Counted from the stretch's first letter, positions 1-8,843 are shown. The stretch: DNA of 64,000 nucleotides from Burkholderia sp. WP9 (GCF_900104795.1 NZ_FNTG01000002.1:372001-436000), one strand, 5' to 3'. The notes: generated by a model not told the origin, from the sequence alone. Numbers and translations: made by a program.

Positions 1-1
1 G

Positions 2-565
2 GAAGACTTCTGCCAGGTGTACGGCGTGCCGTCGCATCGCAAATATGAAAACGAAGGCGGCCCGGGCGTGCTCGACCTTGCGCGGATTCTCCAGCAATCG
101 GTCGAGGCCCGACAGGACATCGAAACGCTGCTGGCGAGCCAGATCCTGTTCTGGATGCTGGCGGCGCCGGACGGTCACGCGAAGAATTTCAGCATTCGCC
201 TGCTGGCGGGCGGCCACTACCGCCTGACGCCGCTTTACGACGTGATGTCGATCTGGCCGGTGGAAGGCAGCGGCCCGAACCAGTGGTCGTGGTTCAAGGC
301 GAGGCTCGCCATGGGCATGTGGTCGCGCAGCAAACACGACGCGTTTCGCGACGTGCAGCGGCGCCACTTCAACACGATGGCGCTGAAGTGCTCATACGGC
401 GCAAACGCGGAACCGTTGATCCAGCGGTTGATCGAACAGACCCCCGGCGTGATCGAGCGGGTCTCGGCGGAATTGCCCGAGCGTTTTCCGGCCAGGGTCG
501 CCGAACGGATTTTCAAAGGCCTGACAAGCTCGGCGGCGAAGCTCGCCACCATGCCCGCAGGCTAG
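2..565 (+). CDS. hipA: HipA-family serine/threonine kinase toxin, C-terminal part (5' end outside window)
   Basis: An open frame runs in from the left edge and gives about 187 residues that match the C-terminal half of HipA kinases. Near the start are EDFCQVYG and KYENEGGPG, then FWMLAAPDGHAKNFSI, which corresponds to the HipA catalytic segment (D-x-H-x-x-N). HipA proteins phosphorylate a translation factor (GltX in E. coli) and are normally silenced by a HipB antitoxin encoded just upstream. That region is outside the window, so the pair cannot be confirmed. The visible half has no frameshift and keeps the Asp, His and Asn of the catalytic loop, so it looks functional. The family call is firm; the partner is unknown. 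Confidence 0.85.
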   Translation, partial: EDFCQVYGVPSHRKYENEGGPGVLDLARILQQSVEARQDIETLLASQILFWMLAAPDGHAKNFSIRLLAGGHYRLTPLYDVMSIWPVEGSGPNQWSWFKARLAMGMWSRSKHDAFRDVQRRHFNTMALKCSYGANAEPLIQRLIEQTPGVIERVSAELPERFPARVAERIFKGLTSSAAKLATMPAG

Positions 566-858
566 GCGTGTCGGGCGGCTTGCCCCGTTCGGCGTATTTC
601 TTCACCGATGCGGCACGGTTTAATCGGTAAAATACAATTCATGCTCAATGCATAAAACGATCGCCGAACCAGTCTGTTTCGACACTCATCCTGATGGGCT
701 CGGCGACGCTCAACAAAACTACAGACTGCGATACTTTTTACGGTACATTTGCTGTCCCCCGCGTAGCCGCGTCAATGCGCATTGAATGTGCATGGCCGTG
801 TTGCGCCTGTCGTATCGCGCTCCCCAGTACCCTTTAAGACGGCGGATTCTCACGCAGT

Positions 859-1713
859 ATGGCCAACGAAACAAACTCACCCGACTCCATCGCAGTCGCC
901 GAGCGCGTGCGCGAGTTGATGAGCCGGCACGGAATCGGCAAACGCCAGCAGACCACGGAACTGTGCCGCATCCTCGATCTGAGTTTTTCACAGGGGCACC
1001 GCAAGCTGCGCGGTAACAGCCCGTGGACTCTATCCCAGATCAAGAAGGTCGCCGAGGTGTACGGCGAACCTGCCGCCCAGCTATTCGGCGCGCAATCGCT
1101 GGATCCGGGCATGGTCGGCGCGATCGCCCAGGAAGCCGTGTTCAGCGTCGGCGCAATCGAACTGGCCTGCACGGCCTGGATCGGCGCCGCGCTCGAGCCG
1201 GGCAGCCGCCCGGAATTCGTCGCGTATTCCAGGCTCGGTCAATGGCGCGTGGCGCGTCACGACGGCACGCTCTACCAAAGCGCTTACGAGGTTCACAAGA
1301 TCGAGATCTATCCGCGTCGCGCGGAAACCGACAAGCCGACTATCGCCGTGGTCGATGACGATCAGGCAAGCGCCGACAACCTGCGTGACTATCTGGAGCG
1401 CAGTGGCTTCACGGCGGTGGCGATCTACGGACTCGCGGCTTTTGCCGAACAACTGCAAACCCAGGTGTTCGACGGTGTCGTGATCGACTGGCTGTTCGGC
1501 CCGCAAACCTCGGCGGCCGCGATTCGCGCGGTGCGCGCCTCGGAAAACCCGGACGCGCCGATTTTCGTGCTGACTGGTGAATTGCTGACCGGCAAGGCCA
1601 GCGAATCGGAGATCAGCCAGGTGATCCGCAATTACGACGTCGCGTGTTATGAAAAGCCCGCGCGCATGGCGATTCTGGTGGCCGATCTGTCGAAGCGGTT
1701 GAACCGGCCTTGA
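859..1713 (+). CDS. BetR-type DNA-binding protein fused to a response-regulator receiver domain
   Basis: 284 residues. Residues 10-80 form a helix-turn-helix like the BetR domain (LCRILDLSFSQGHRKLRG). Residues 160-282 form a CheY-like receiver with acidic D166/D167, phosphoacceptor D210 in VVIDWLFG, T239 and K266 in YEKP. The order DNA-binding first, receiver last is the reverse of OmpR or NarL regulators. The gene converges with a hybrid kinase (37 bp apart), which is the obvious phosphodonor. ATG at 859 is chosen because the HTH begins soon after it; no Shine-Dalgarno is evident. Target genes cannot be read from the sequence. Confidence 0.82.
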   Translation: MANETNSPDSIAVAERVRELMSRHGIGKRQQTTELCRILDLSFSQGHRKLRGNSPWTLSQIKKVAEVYGEPAAQLFGAQSLDPGMVGAIAQEAVFSVGAIELACTAWIGAALEPGSRPEFVAYSRLGQWRVARHDGTLYQSAYEVHKIEIYPRRAETDKPTIAVVDDDQASADNLRDYLERSGFTAVAIYGLAAFAEQLQTQVFDGVVIDWLFGPQTSAAAIRAVRASENPDAPIFVLTGELLTGKASESEISQVIRNYDVACYEKPARMAILVADLSKRLNRP

Positions 1714-1749
1714 GCGGACTTGAGCGGCCCTGAGCGGCCTCAACGCGAG

Positions 1750-3588
1750 TCACACCATGCGCCGCGAAGCCAGGGCCCGCTGCAGCGCGCTGCGAAGCTG
1801 CTCGTAATGCACCGGCTTCAGTAGCGCTTCGACGAACGGCCGGGAGCCGGCGTCTGCGTCATTGTCCCCGTCCGGCGCATACGCGCTCACCACGATCACC
1901 GGCACGCCGGCGGAGGGCCCGCCGCGCGCGGCAAAATCCGCGAGAAACGTGTAGCCGTCGCGCTCGGGCATATGCAGATCGAGTAGCACCACGTCGCAGC
2001 GGCGCGCGTCGAGCCAGGCGAGCGCATCGTCGGCATTGGCGACGGCGTGCGCGTCGAAACCCATGTACGCGACCATTTCGCTGAGCGACTCGCGAATCAG
2101 ACGGTTGTCGTCGACGATCAGCACGCACGGACGCGCGCCCCCGGGCTCGGCGTTCGCCGTCACGTCCGGCGGCTCGGCGGCGGCGACCGACGTGACGGGA
2201 ATGGTCACGGTAAAGGTCGTGCCCTCGCCCACCTTGCTCGCCACCTCGACGGTGCCGCCGAACAGTTTGACCAGTCCCTGCACGATCGTCAGCCCCATCC
2301 CCGCGCCTTCGAAGCGGCGCGTGCGCGACGCGTCCAGTTGGGTGAACTCCTGGAAGATCAGCGGAATCTGCGCATGCGGCACGCCGGGCCCCGTATCGCT
2401 GACGACGAACATCAGCAGCGCCGGCCGCTGCCGCAACTGCACGCGCACGGTGCCGGTCTCGGTATAACGGATCGCGTTGGTGACGAGGTTGTTGACGATC
2501 TGGCGAATCCGGTGCGGATCGGAATCGACCAGGCCGCTCATCCCGCTCGCCTCGCTTTCGAGCCGCAGACCGCGTGCGGCGGCAGACATCGCGTGTTCGT
2601 CGACGATCGACGCCAGCAACTCGCGCGGCTCGAAATGTTCGTGACGCAACTCCAGTTTACCCGCGCCGAGGCGCGCATAGTCGGTCAGGTCCTTCATCTG
2701 CGCTTCCAGATGCCGCGCCGCGGTATCGAGCCGCTGGATCACCTTCCGGTCCGCTTCGGAGTGATAGTTGAAGCCCAGCAACTCGATCGACGACACAATG
2801 GCGTGCAACGGCGTGCGCAGTTCGTGACTGATCATGCCGAGAAACGCGTCCTTGGCGTGACTGGCCTCGCGCGCCGCGCGGCTCGCCTGGTGCTCGGCTT
2901 CGAGCGCCGCGTGCTGCTGGCGCATCAGACGCGTGCGGCGCCGCCCATTCAACACGAGCAACAGTGTCGCCGCCGCCGAGAGCAACAGCAGCACCAGACC
3001 ACCGGCGAACAGCATGCGGCGCTTGTCGATGAAATCGCGGTTCATCGCTTCGCGGTCGGCAACATCGGCGAAACGGCGGCTCAGCGCGAGATCGTTGACC
3101 TCGTTCCAGTGCTGGCGCAGTTGCGCGACGATCCGGTTGGCCTGGCTGCGATCTTTCGGCAACGCATCGATTTCGGGTTCGATGCCGCCCAGCAACAGAT
3201 CGAGCGAATGAATCTCGTCCAGTTGCCTTTGCAGCAGCGAGAGCTGCGTGGTCAGCCGGCGCGTCGAGCCCGCCAGCACATGGAGTTTCGATTGCAGCAG
3301 TTGATAACGCAGCATCAATCGCTGATAGTCGTCGTCCACGCCCGACTGATAGAGCAGCAGCTGATTCTCGAAGCGCGCGTAGGTAATCTGCAACTGCGCG
3401 GCGTCCCAGTAGAAACCGTCGTAGGTGCCCGTCAACTGCTCGGTGGTGCGCGGGTTGAGCAGATTCGCGTACAACAGGTAGCCGATCGCGCCCGCCGGCG
3501 CCGCGAGCGCGGTCAGCCAGATCAGCACGTACAGGACACGGCGCCACGGGCGGCGCACTATTTGACGATGAGGGCCTTGATCTGCCAT
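1750..3588 (-). CDS. Hybrid sensor histidine kinase with C-terminal receiver
   Basis: 612 residues. Membrane segments at about 18-44 and 192-214 flank a helical periplasmic region of about 145 residues. A short coiled coil follows, then HisKA with phosphorylated H255 in MISHELRTPLHA, and HATPase_c with N366/N367, DTGPG (398-402) and the GAGMGL box (428-433). The C-terminal receiver has D537 in LLDLHMPERDG and K591. The start overlaps the upstream gene's end by 31 bp, suggesting translational coupling to the periplasmic sulfite-oxidase-fold protein, a plausible signal-sensing partner. The convergent BetR-type receiver at 859-1713 is the likely output. The input signal is unknown. Confidence 0.9.
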   Translation of the reverse strand: MADQGPHRQIVRRPWRRVLYVLIWLTALAAPAGAIGYLLYANLLNPRTTEQLTGTYDGFYWDAAQLQITYARFENQLLLYQSGVDDDYQRLMLRYQLLQSKLHVLAGSTRRLTTQLSLLQRQLDEIHSLDLLLGGIEPEIDALPKDRSQANRIVAQLRQHWNEVNDLALSRRFADVADREAMNRDFIDKRRMLFAGGLVLLLLSAAATLLLVLNGRRRTRLMRQQHAALEAEHQASRAAREASHAKDAFLGMISHELRTPLHAIVSSIELLGFNYHSEADRKVIQRLDTAARHLEAQMKDLTDYARLGAGKLELRHEHFEPRELLASIVDEHAMSAAARGLRLESEASGMSGLVDSDPHRIRQIVNNLVTNAIRYTETGTVRVQLRQRPALLMFVVSDTGPGVPHAQIPLIFQEFTQLDASRTRRFEGAGMGLTIVQGLVKLFGGTVEVASKVGEGTTFTVTIPVTSVAAAEPPDVTANAEPGGARPCVLIVDDNRLIRESLSEMVAYMGFDAHAVANADDALAWLDARRCDVVLLDLHMPERDGYTFLADFAARGGPSAGVPVIVVSAYAPDGDNDADAGSRPFVEALLKPVHYEQLRSALQRALASRRMV

Positions 3589-4088
3589 ACGAATTTCGAA
3601 TCGCCCGAGGCGCCCGCGAGTTCATCGGGGAACGCATCGCGCGGGTAGATAAGGAACAGCGGCCCGAAGTTGCTGATCTTAAGACGCTGGCCATTCATGC
3701 TGTACGCGACGATCACGCCGTAGCGATCGCAGTCCGACACAGGAACGGTGTAGGTGTAGTCGTCGAGCGTATGGATTTCGACCTCGCTGCCATACGCGCC
3801 GACCGTCTTCAGAATATCCGCCAGCAAGGGTCCTGTGAAGGTGGAACGCGGCGTCCAGGTGGTCGCGGTCGTGATCGCGTGGACCGGCAGCGCGAGCAGT
3901 TGAGCCTCGGTGAAGCGGTATGTCTGGTGGGACGCATCAGTCGTCTTGCCGATCTTGCCGCGCACGTCGAGCGATAAAGGTGGCGCGTCCGACTGAGCCT
4001 GCGCACCCCATGCGGCCAGCGCGAGAACGACGCCCGCGGCCCAGATTGCACATTTGCTGCCCTTCACCCCTGCGGTCGAGCTGGTCAT
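3558..4088 (-). CDS. Exported protein with a molybdopterin-binding (sulfite-oxidase-like) fold
   Basis: 176 residues. An N-terminal hydrophobic stretch (about 14-31, ending GAQAQ) is a probable Sec signal peptide. The mature part resembles the small oxidoreductase/molybdopterin-binding family: LLALPVHAITTATTWTP, then FTGPLLADIL and a conserved end (FGPLFLIYPRD). The cysteine that ligates molybdenum in true sulfite oxidases is not seen where expected (TTATTW), so it may bind a ligand rather than catalyse. It is the first gene of a two-gene unit with the kinase it overlaps, which suggests a sensor-accessory role; that role is inferred. The ribosome site is weak. Confidence 0.7.
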   Translation of the reverse strand: MTSSTAGVKGSKCAIWAAGVVLALAAWGAQAQSDAPPLSLDVRGKIGKTTDASHQTYRFTEAQLLALPVHAITTATTWTPRSTFTGPLLADILKTVGAYGSEVEIHTLDDYTYTVPVSDCDRYGVIVAYSMNGQRLKISNFGPLFLIYPRDAFPDELAGASGDSKFVWQIKALIVK

Positions 4089-4320
4089 CTGCTTTTATAT
4101 TCCGTTATCTAATTTCCTGCGGGCGCCGTGACAGGCCCCGGGTCCGATCTGTTGCCGCGCCCGCCACCCATGCCTCCGACGCGCGATCTTTGAACCGCAT
4201 GCATAATATCGCCAAAATTCTCTGTCTCAAAAACGAGGAACCGCGGCGGCGCGAGCGCCGCACGCTGCTTCCGCGCCAGAAACAGTTGCCCCACACGCGC
4301 CACGCGCCGCCCTACGAGTC

Positions 4321-5268
4321 ATGAACAAGCCGGTCTTGCCCCTGACGTACGAACAACTCGATCACTGGATCGAGTCCCTGCAACCAGCCCTGCTGGCCGA
4401 GCGCTTCACGATGGCGATCGGCATTCTGCGGGGCGGCGCCCCGCTCGCGCTGATGGTGTCGCATGCCGTCGGCACGCCGGTCGCCTTCCTGCGCTATGAC
4501 CGCCAGACGCGCAAGGTCGCCTGGGATTCGACGCTGCCGATTCCGCCGGCAGGCTCGAACGTGCTGCTGTGCGAGGACATCGCGGGGCGCGGTTTCACGC
4601 TGACCGATTGCATCGCGTTTCTTCAGCAGCAAGGCCTCGTGGTCAGGACGCTGACCGGTGCAGCGGACGAGCTGAGCCGCATGCAACCCGACTATACGAT
4701 CGATGCTCGCGGCTACTTCGCCTTGTTCCCTTGGGAACGCCAGGCCTACACCGGGCGTTATCGCGACGACTGGGCGCGCGTCGAAGCAGGCGAGGCACCC
4801 GCGATGGCGGACGATCACGAATACGCCACGTACGCGATCGACCTGGACGGCATTCTGCTGCCCGACGTGCCGCTCGCGCGTTATGACGAAGACCTGGCCG
4901 CCGCGCTCGCCGAACGCGATGCACTGCTGCCATTCGACGTGCTGCCCGGCATCGACCTGAAGCAGGTTCTAACGATCATCACCGGACGGCCGGAAGTGGA
5001 TCGCGCGCGTACCGAAGCGTGGCTTGCACGGCACGGTTTTGGCCACCTGCAACTGCTGATGCGAACGCCCGACACGCACGATGAAAGTCCCGCCGGCAGC
5101 GCCGCTCACAAGGCTACGGCCGCATTGCGCGGCGGTGTCACGCATTTTATCGAGAGCGATCCGGTGCAGGCGCTGCTGATCGCGCAACAGGCACCGCTCT
5201 TGCGGGTGATCTGGTGGGACGCGCACACGCAAACCGGCATGCTGGTCGGCGCGCGTGCGTGGGTTTGA
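4321..5268 (+). CDS. Phosphoribosyltransferase-HAD phosphatase fusion protein
   Basis: 315 residues in two domains. Residues 1-155 look like a type I phosphoribosyltransferase: the PRPP loop is VLLCEDIAGRGFTLTD (81-96), with LRGG (37-40) as a second binding loop. Residues 165-315 look like a HAD hydrolase with D174-L-D176-G (motif I), T221 in ITGRP (motif II), K264 (motif III) and ESD at 278-280 (motif IV). Related PRTase and HAD pairs occur in the nucleoside-like biosynthetic modules linked to tellurium-resistance genes, but no ter genes are visible here. Substrate unknown. It lies tail to tail with the NERD helicase. Confidence 0.75.
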   Translation: MNKPVLPLTYEQLDHWIESLQPALLAERFTMAIGILRGGAPLALMVSHAVGTPVAFLRYDRQTRKVAWDSTLPIPPAGSNVLLCEDIAGRGFTLTDCIAFLQQQGLVVRTLTGAADELSRMQPDYTIDARGYFALFPWERQAYTGRYRDDWARVEAGEAPAMADDHEYATYAIDLDGILLPDVPLARYDEDLAAALAERDALLPFDVLPGIDLKQVLTIITGRPEVDRARTEAWLARHGFGHLQLLMRTPDTHDESPAGSAAHKATAALRGGVTHFIESDPVQALLIAQQAPLLRVIWWDAHTQTGMLVGARAWV

Positions 5269-5364
5269 GCGCGTGAATGGCTCAAGTGGCCTGATAGGTC
5301 CAGATGACCTCGATCGCCCAGGTGGTCCCAACGGCCTGACCAACCGGGATGGCCCTGCGCGCTG

Positions 5365-7086
5365 CTAACCTTCGCGCGCCTCTTTCACTTCCTTCGTCTC
5401 CTTGCCGTCGCGCAAATGCAGATGCCGCGCGGCCCGTTGCGACGCAACGACGATCAGCTTCATCGTCGCGCGGGTGGCGCCGACGAACAGCTTGCGCGCG
5501 ATACGCTCGTCGAAGGTCTCGAAGTCGACCTCGGTGAAAATCACGCACGGCGCCGCCTGCCCCTTGAAGCGGTAGATCGATTCGAACAGCACGTCCCCTT
5601 CGCGGTACTCCGGGTTGCCGAACAGATCGTACTTGCCCGTGAAACTACGCAGCCGATGCGGCCCGAGATGATCCAGCGCGGTCATCGCCGAGCCTTCGCG
5701 GCCGCGAAACGACAGCACCACGATGTCCTGCTTGCGAAAGCCGAGCGAGAGCGCCTGCGTGATCGCGCGCTTGGTGGCTTCGATGCTGCTTTCGGCCACA
5801 TTGGCTTCGTCGTAAATGGAAAGCGAGATATCGGAGCCGTCGAACGGACTGCCCGACGCGAGCGCCGCCGCGACCGGCACCGTTGCGCCGACCACGCTGC
5901 GCACATAGTCGAGAATGTCACGCGGGCTGCGATAGTTGGTGGTCTCTTTCAGCGTGGTCCAACCGGGCAGCGCGACCGGTTCACGCATGTACAGATTCTG
6001 CAGCGGATCTTCGAGCCACCACCACGCGGCGCCTGGGCGCAACAGGCGCTCGAGCGCGGCGACCCACGGCTGCTGAAAGTCCTGGCCTTCGTCGACGATC
6101 AGAACATCGAATTGCCAGCGCGGACCGATCGGCGTTTCGGCGAAAATCGTTTCCAGCTGATCGAACGCTGCAAGCGAAGTCCCGTTGGGGGACACGCCGC
6201 CCGCCTGGAAATCCGGTTCGCGGCCGGCATCACGCGCGATCCAGTCGCATAGCTGGTGATAGTTCGCCACTTTCGCCTCGGGCGGCGCGACCCGCGCGAT
6301 GTGATCCGCCAGCGGCCGGTTGAAGCACACATAGAGCGGCTGCTGGCCGCGCGCCACCGCGTCTTTCATGACCTGCACCGCGAGTTGCGTCTTGCCGGAG
6401 CCGGCCGTGCCGATCACGCGCAAGCGGAACGGCGAGAATTCGAGCCGCCTCGCCCACGTGGCGAGGCCGCCCGCCAGACGCGTGACGAGCGTGCCCGCCT
6501 GCCCGAGCAGCGCGCTCGCGTCGGGCGTGAGCGCCAGTTCGTCGGCGAAAAAATGGTGAATTTTTGGCGCGATGGCGAGGCGCGGCTCATCGGCCGGCAA
6601 CGCTTCGCGGATAACCGCCGCGAGCCGGTCCTTACGCGTGGCGTCGACGATCCGGGCGGGATTCACGCCGGCAATCGCCGTGTCCTTGACGATGTGATCC
6701 GGGCAATACAACAGTTCCTCGATGAAATACGTACCCGCGCCGAAGGCCGCGGTAAAGCGCCGGTGCAAACTTTCGACGGTGTGCGCGAGCGCGATCGCCA
6801 CATTGCGCTCGGTCTGCAAGTGGACCTTCACGAGCCCTTTCGGCGTTTCGCGCAGGAAGCCGGTTTTCTGTTCGACGATCATCACGCGCCCGGCCGGGCT
6901 GACGATCACGAAGTCGGCTTCGCCGAACACCGAGAAGTTCTGGTTCAACCGCGTCCAGTGCACGCCGTGATAGACGGTGTAGTCACCGGGAAGCGCTTCT
7001 TCCAGCAACGCCAGCGTTTCGCGCTCGCGGGCCGCCGCGCCGGTGGCGGCGAGGCTCTTCCAGTCGTCGGGAATGATGCGGGCCAT
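5365..7086 (-). CDS. NERD-domain superfamily I (UvrD-like) helicase
   Basis: 573 residues from the ATG at 7086, chosen because GAGG lies 5 nt upstream; GTG at 7176 or ATG at 7116 would add 30 or 10 residues without a good ribosome site. Residues 35-80 are a NERD nuclease-like domain with D58 and E72-x-K74. The helicase part has Walker A GTAGSGKT (226-233), Walker B LIVDEGQDF and a C-terminal GATRA motif VI. Such proteins are thought to process DNA in repair or defence. The preserved nuclease triad and ATPase motifs suggest activity. No partner genes are obvious. Confidence 0.85.
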   Translation of the reverse strand: MARIIPDDWKSLAATGAAARERETLALLEEALPGDYTVYHGVHWTRLNQNFSVFGEADFVIVSPAGRVMIVEQKTGFLRETPKGLVKVHLQTERNVAIALAHTVESLHRRFTAAFGAGTYFIEELLYCPDHIVKDTAIAGVNPARIVDATRKDRLAAVIREALPADEPRLAIAPKIHHFFADELALTPDASALLGQAGTLVTRLAGGLATWARRLEFSPFRLRVIGTAGSGKTQLAVQVMKDAVARGQQPLYVCFNRPLADHIARVAPPEAKVANYHQLCDWIARDAGREPDFQAGGVSPNGTSLAAFDQLETIFAETPIGPRWQFDVLIVDEGQDFQQPWVAALERLLRPGAAWWWLEDPLQNLYMREPVALPGWTTLKETTNYRSPRDILDYVRSVVGATVPVAAALASGSPFDGSDISLSIYDEANVAESSIEATKRAITQALSLGFRKQDIVVLSFRGREGSAMTALDHLGPHRLRSFTGKYDLFGNPEYREGDVLFESIYRFKGQAAPCVIFTEVDFETFDERIARKLFVGATRATMKLIVVASQRAARHLHLRDGKETKEVKEAREG

Positions 7087-7301
7087 GCGTGCCTCGTCGA
7101 ATTCGGGTGGGCTCATTGTACGCAACGCATGCGGATTGCCGAATGCCTGTCGCAGCGCCGCTTTCAGACGTGCCACCCGGTTCGTCCGGCACGGCCGGTT
7201 GCCGCCCGGCGGCGCGCACTATCACGCGCATCGTGTATCGTTACTGGCTGAACGCCGCGCGACGGGCGCGGCTTGCCAACTGTCAAGAAAGGATTTACCG
7301 G

Positions 7302-7928
7302 ATGATTACGATCTGGGGACGCGCCAATTCGGTCAACGTCCAGAAAGTTTTGTGGTGCTGCGATGAGTTGGTGCTGCCGTATGACCGAATCGACGCTGGC
7401 CTGCAATTTGGCCGCAACGACGAACCCGCCTATCTCGCGATGAACCCGACGGGCAAGATTCCGACGCTGGTCGACGACGACTTCGTGCTGTGGGAATCGA
7501 ATTCGATTTTGCGGTATCTGGTGCTGCAATACGGCGAAGCCAGCCTGCTGTATCCCGCTGACCCGAAGTCGCGCGCCGGCATCGACCGCTGGCTGGACTG
7601 GTCGTTGTCCACGCTGCAACCCGCCGAGCGTCCGGTGTTCTGGGCGCTCGTGCGCACACCCGCCGCCGAGCGCGACAATACCAAACTCGCCAGCGACTTC
7701 AACGCCGTCGCCATTCTGTGGCGCATGCTGGACACGCATCTGCAAGGGCGCTTCTTTCTCGAAGGCGAGAAGTTCACGCTGGCCGACATTGTGATTGGCG
7801 CGTACGCGAAACGCTGGTTCGGCGTGGACGGCGTCGAGCGTCCGCCGCTACCGAATCTGCAGCGCTGGTATTCGCGTATTGCGACGCGCACGGGGTTCAA
7901 GAAGTATGTCGACTTTCCGCTGACTTGA
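7302..7928 (+). CDS. Glutathione S-transferase family protein
   Basis: 208 residues with the two-domain GST layout. The thioredoxin-like N-terminal domain contains MNPTGKIPTLVDDD and WESNSILRYL; the glutathione-binding cis-proline and ES pair are present, and the SVNVQK segment supplies the usual serine. An all-alpha C-terminal domain follows, with FTLADIVIG. The start at 7302 is fixed by AAGGA about 9 nt upstream; the frame is open further upstream but has no ribosome site there. Cytosolic; would conjugate glutathione to an electrophile or act as a peroxidase. The substrate cannot be predicted and the neighbours give no pathway. Confidence 0.9.
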   Translation: MITIWGRANSVNVQKVLWCCDELVLPYDRIDAGLQFGRNDEPAYLAMNPTGKIPTLVDDDFVLWESNSILRYLVLQYGEASLLYPADPKSRAGIDRWLDWSLSTLQPAERPVFWALVRTPAAERDNTKLASDFNAVAILWRMLDTHLQGRFFLEGEKFTLADIVIGAYAKRWFGVDGVERPPLPNLQRWYSRIATRTGFKKYVDFPLT

Positions 7929-8020
7929 TTGAGCCGTCGCGTTTGTCCGATCTAGCCGCGTGTGGCGAAGGCTCCGGTCACACGCCGTGCTTCTGCCGCT
8001 GTTGCGTGAGTCCGGGCCCG

Positions 8021-8060
8021 CCGCGCACTCGTGCGGCGCGCCGCGCACTCGTGCGGCGCG
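8021..8060. repeat. Perfect 20-bp tandem duplication
   Basis: Two identical adjacent 20-bp units, CCGCGCACTCGTGCGGCGCG, followed by a partial third (CCGCGCGCTG). Each unit has CGCAC and GTGCG arms and can fold. It lies between the GST stop and the Zur-like promoter. Confidence 0.95.
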
Positions 8061-8093
8061 CCGCGCGCTGGCACAGCGAGGCACGATGGCCTT

Positions 8094-8099
8094 TATAAT
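8094..8099 (+). promoter_or_regulatory. TATAAT -10 box giving a leaderless transcript
   Basis: A perfect TATAAT ends 6 nt before the ATG at 8106. With the usual 6-8 nt spacing, transcription would begin at or next to the A of the start codon. There is no Shine-Dalgarno. The -35 is weak. Confidence 0.65.
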
Positions 8100-8105
8100 C
8101 GACGC

Positions 8106-8681
8106 ATGAAGACTGCCAAGCCCGCCGCGACCATCCACAAAGCCGCCCCGACCAACTCCGCTCACACCCATGAGCCGGGGCACACGCACGGTGACTCGCA
8201 GGAAGCCGCCTTGACACTCGCGGAAGAATATTGCCGCGAACGCGGCGAAAAACTCACGCCGATCCGCCGTAAAGTGCTCGAATTGCTGTTGAATTCCGGG
8301 CGCGCGACCAAAGCGTATTCGCTGCTGGACGAGATGCGCCAGATCCATCCCGGTTCGGCGCCGCCCACCGTTTATCGGGCGCTGGATTTTCTGCTCTCGG
8401 CGGGGCTCGTGCATCGCATCGAATCGATCAATGCGTTCACCGTTTGCCACGACCTGACGCAATGTCAGCATGGCATTCTGGTGGTTTGCCAGCAATGCGG
8501 CAACGTCACCGAATTGCATCAGCCCAAGCTGCGCCAGGCGCTGGTCACGCAAATCGAAGACGCGGGCTACCGGCTCGCGAGCGATGAAATCGAATTAAAG
8601 GGATTGTGCTCCGCCTGTCAGGCAGCGGAGGCAGCGGCGTCGAACCCTGATCCGGCCGCGCCCGTCGCCGCCGTCAAATAG
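8106..8681 (+). CDS. zur: Fur-family repressor, Zur-like
   Basis: 191 residues. The DNA-binding half contains LTPIRRKVLELLL and the recognition helix PPTVYRALDFL (86-96). The C-terminal half has the two structural-zinc CxxC pairs C128/C131 and C168/C171, and LVHRIESINAFTVCHD as in zinc-responsive Zur. The first 30 residues carry five histidines (HTHEPGHTHG), an unusual extension that may bind metal. The start is set by family length and a -10 box six bases upstream, implying a leaderless message. Zur represses zinc uptake genes in zinc-replete cells; none are adjacent, though Zur genes are often isolated. Fur or PerR are less likely. Confidence 0.82.
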   Translation: MKTAKPAATIHKAAPTNSAHTHEPGHTHGDSQEAALTLAEEYCRERGEKLTPIRRKVLELLLNSGRATKAYSLLDEMRQIHPGSAPPTVYRALDFLLSAGLVHRIESINAFTVCHDLTQCQHGILVVCQQCGNVTELHQPKLRQALVTQIEDAGYRLASDEIELKGLCSACQAAEAAASNPDPAAPVAAVK

Positions 8682-8843
8682 CGGCAGCGACGCCGGCCGG
8701 TTCGCAGACCGCGCAGTGGCGGCATGCCGGTCAGGCGCCGGGCGTCCGAAACTGCAAGCGGCACGCGGCAGGTCCGAGGGAACGCGACTGCCGCATGCCA
8801 CAGATATTGGCCAACTATCTGCTGCGCGGCCGTCCTGCTGTAT

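Noticed and set aside
2047..3648. 533-codon + strand frame opposite the hybrid kinase
   Set aside because: Arg/Gln/His-rich composition without motifs; the minus-strand kinase has full HisKA, HATPase and receiver motifs.
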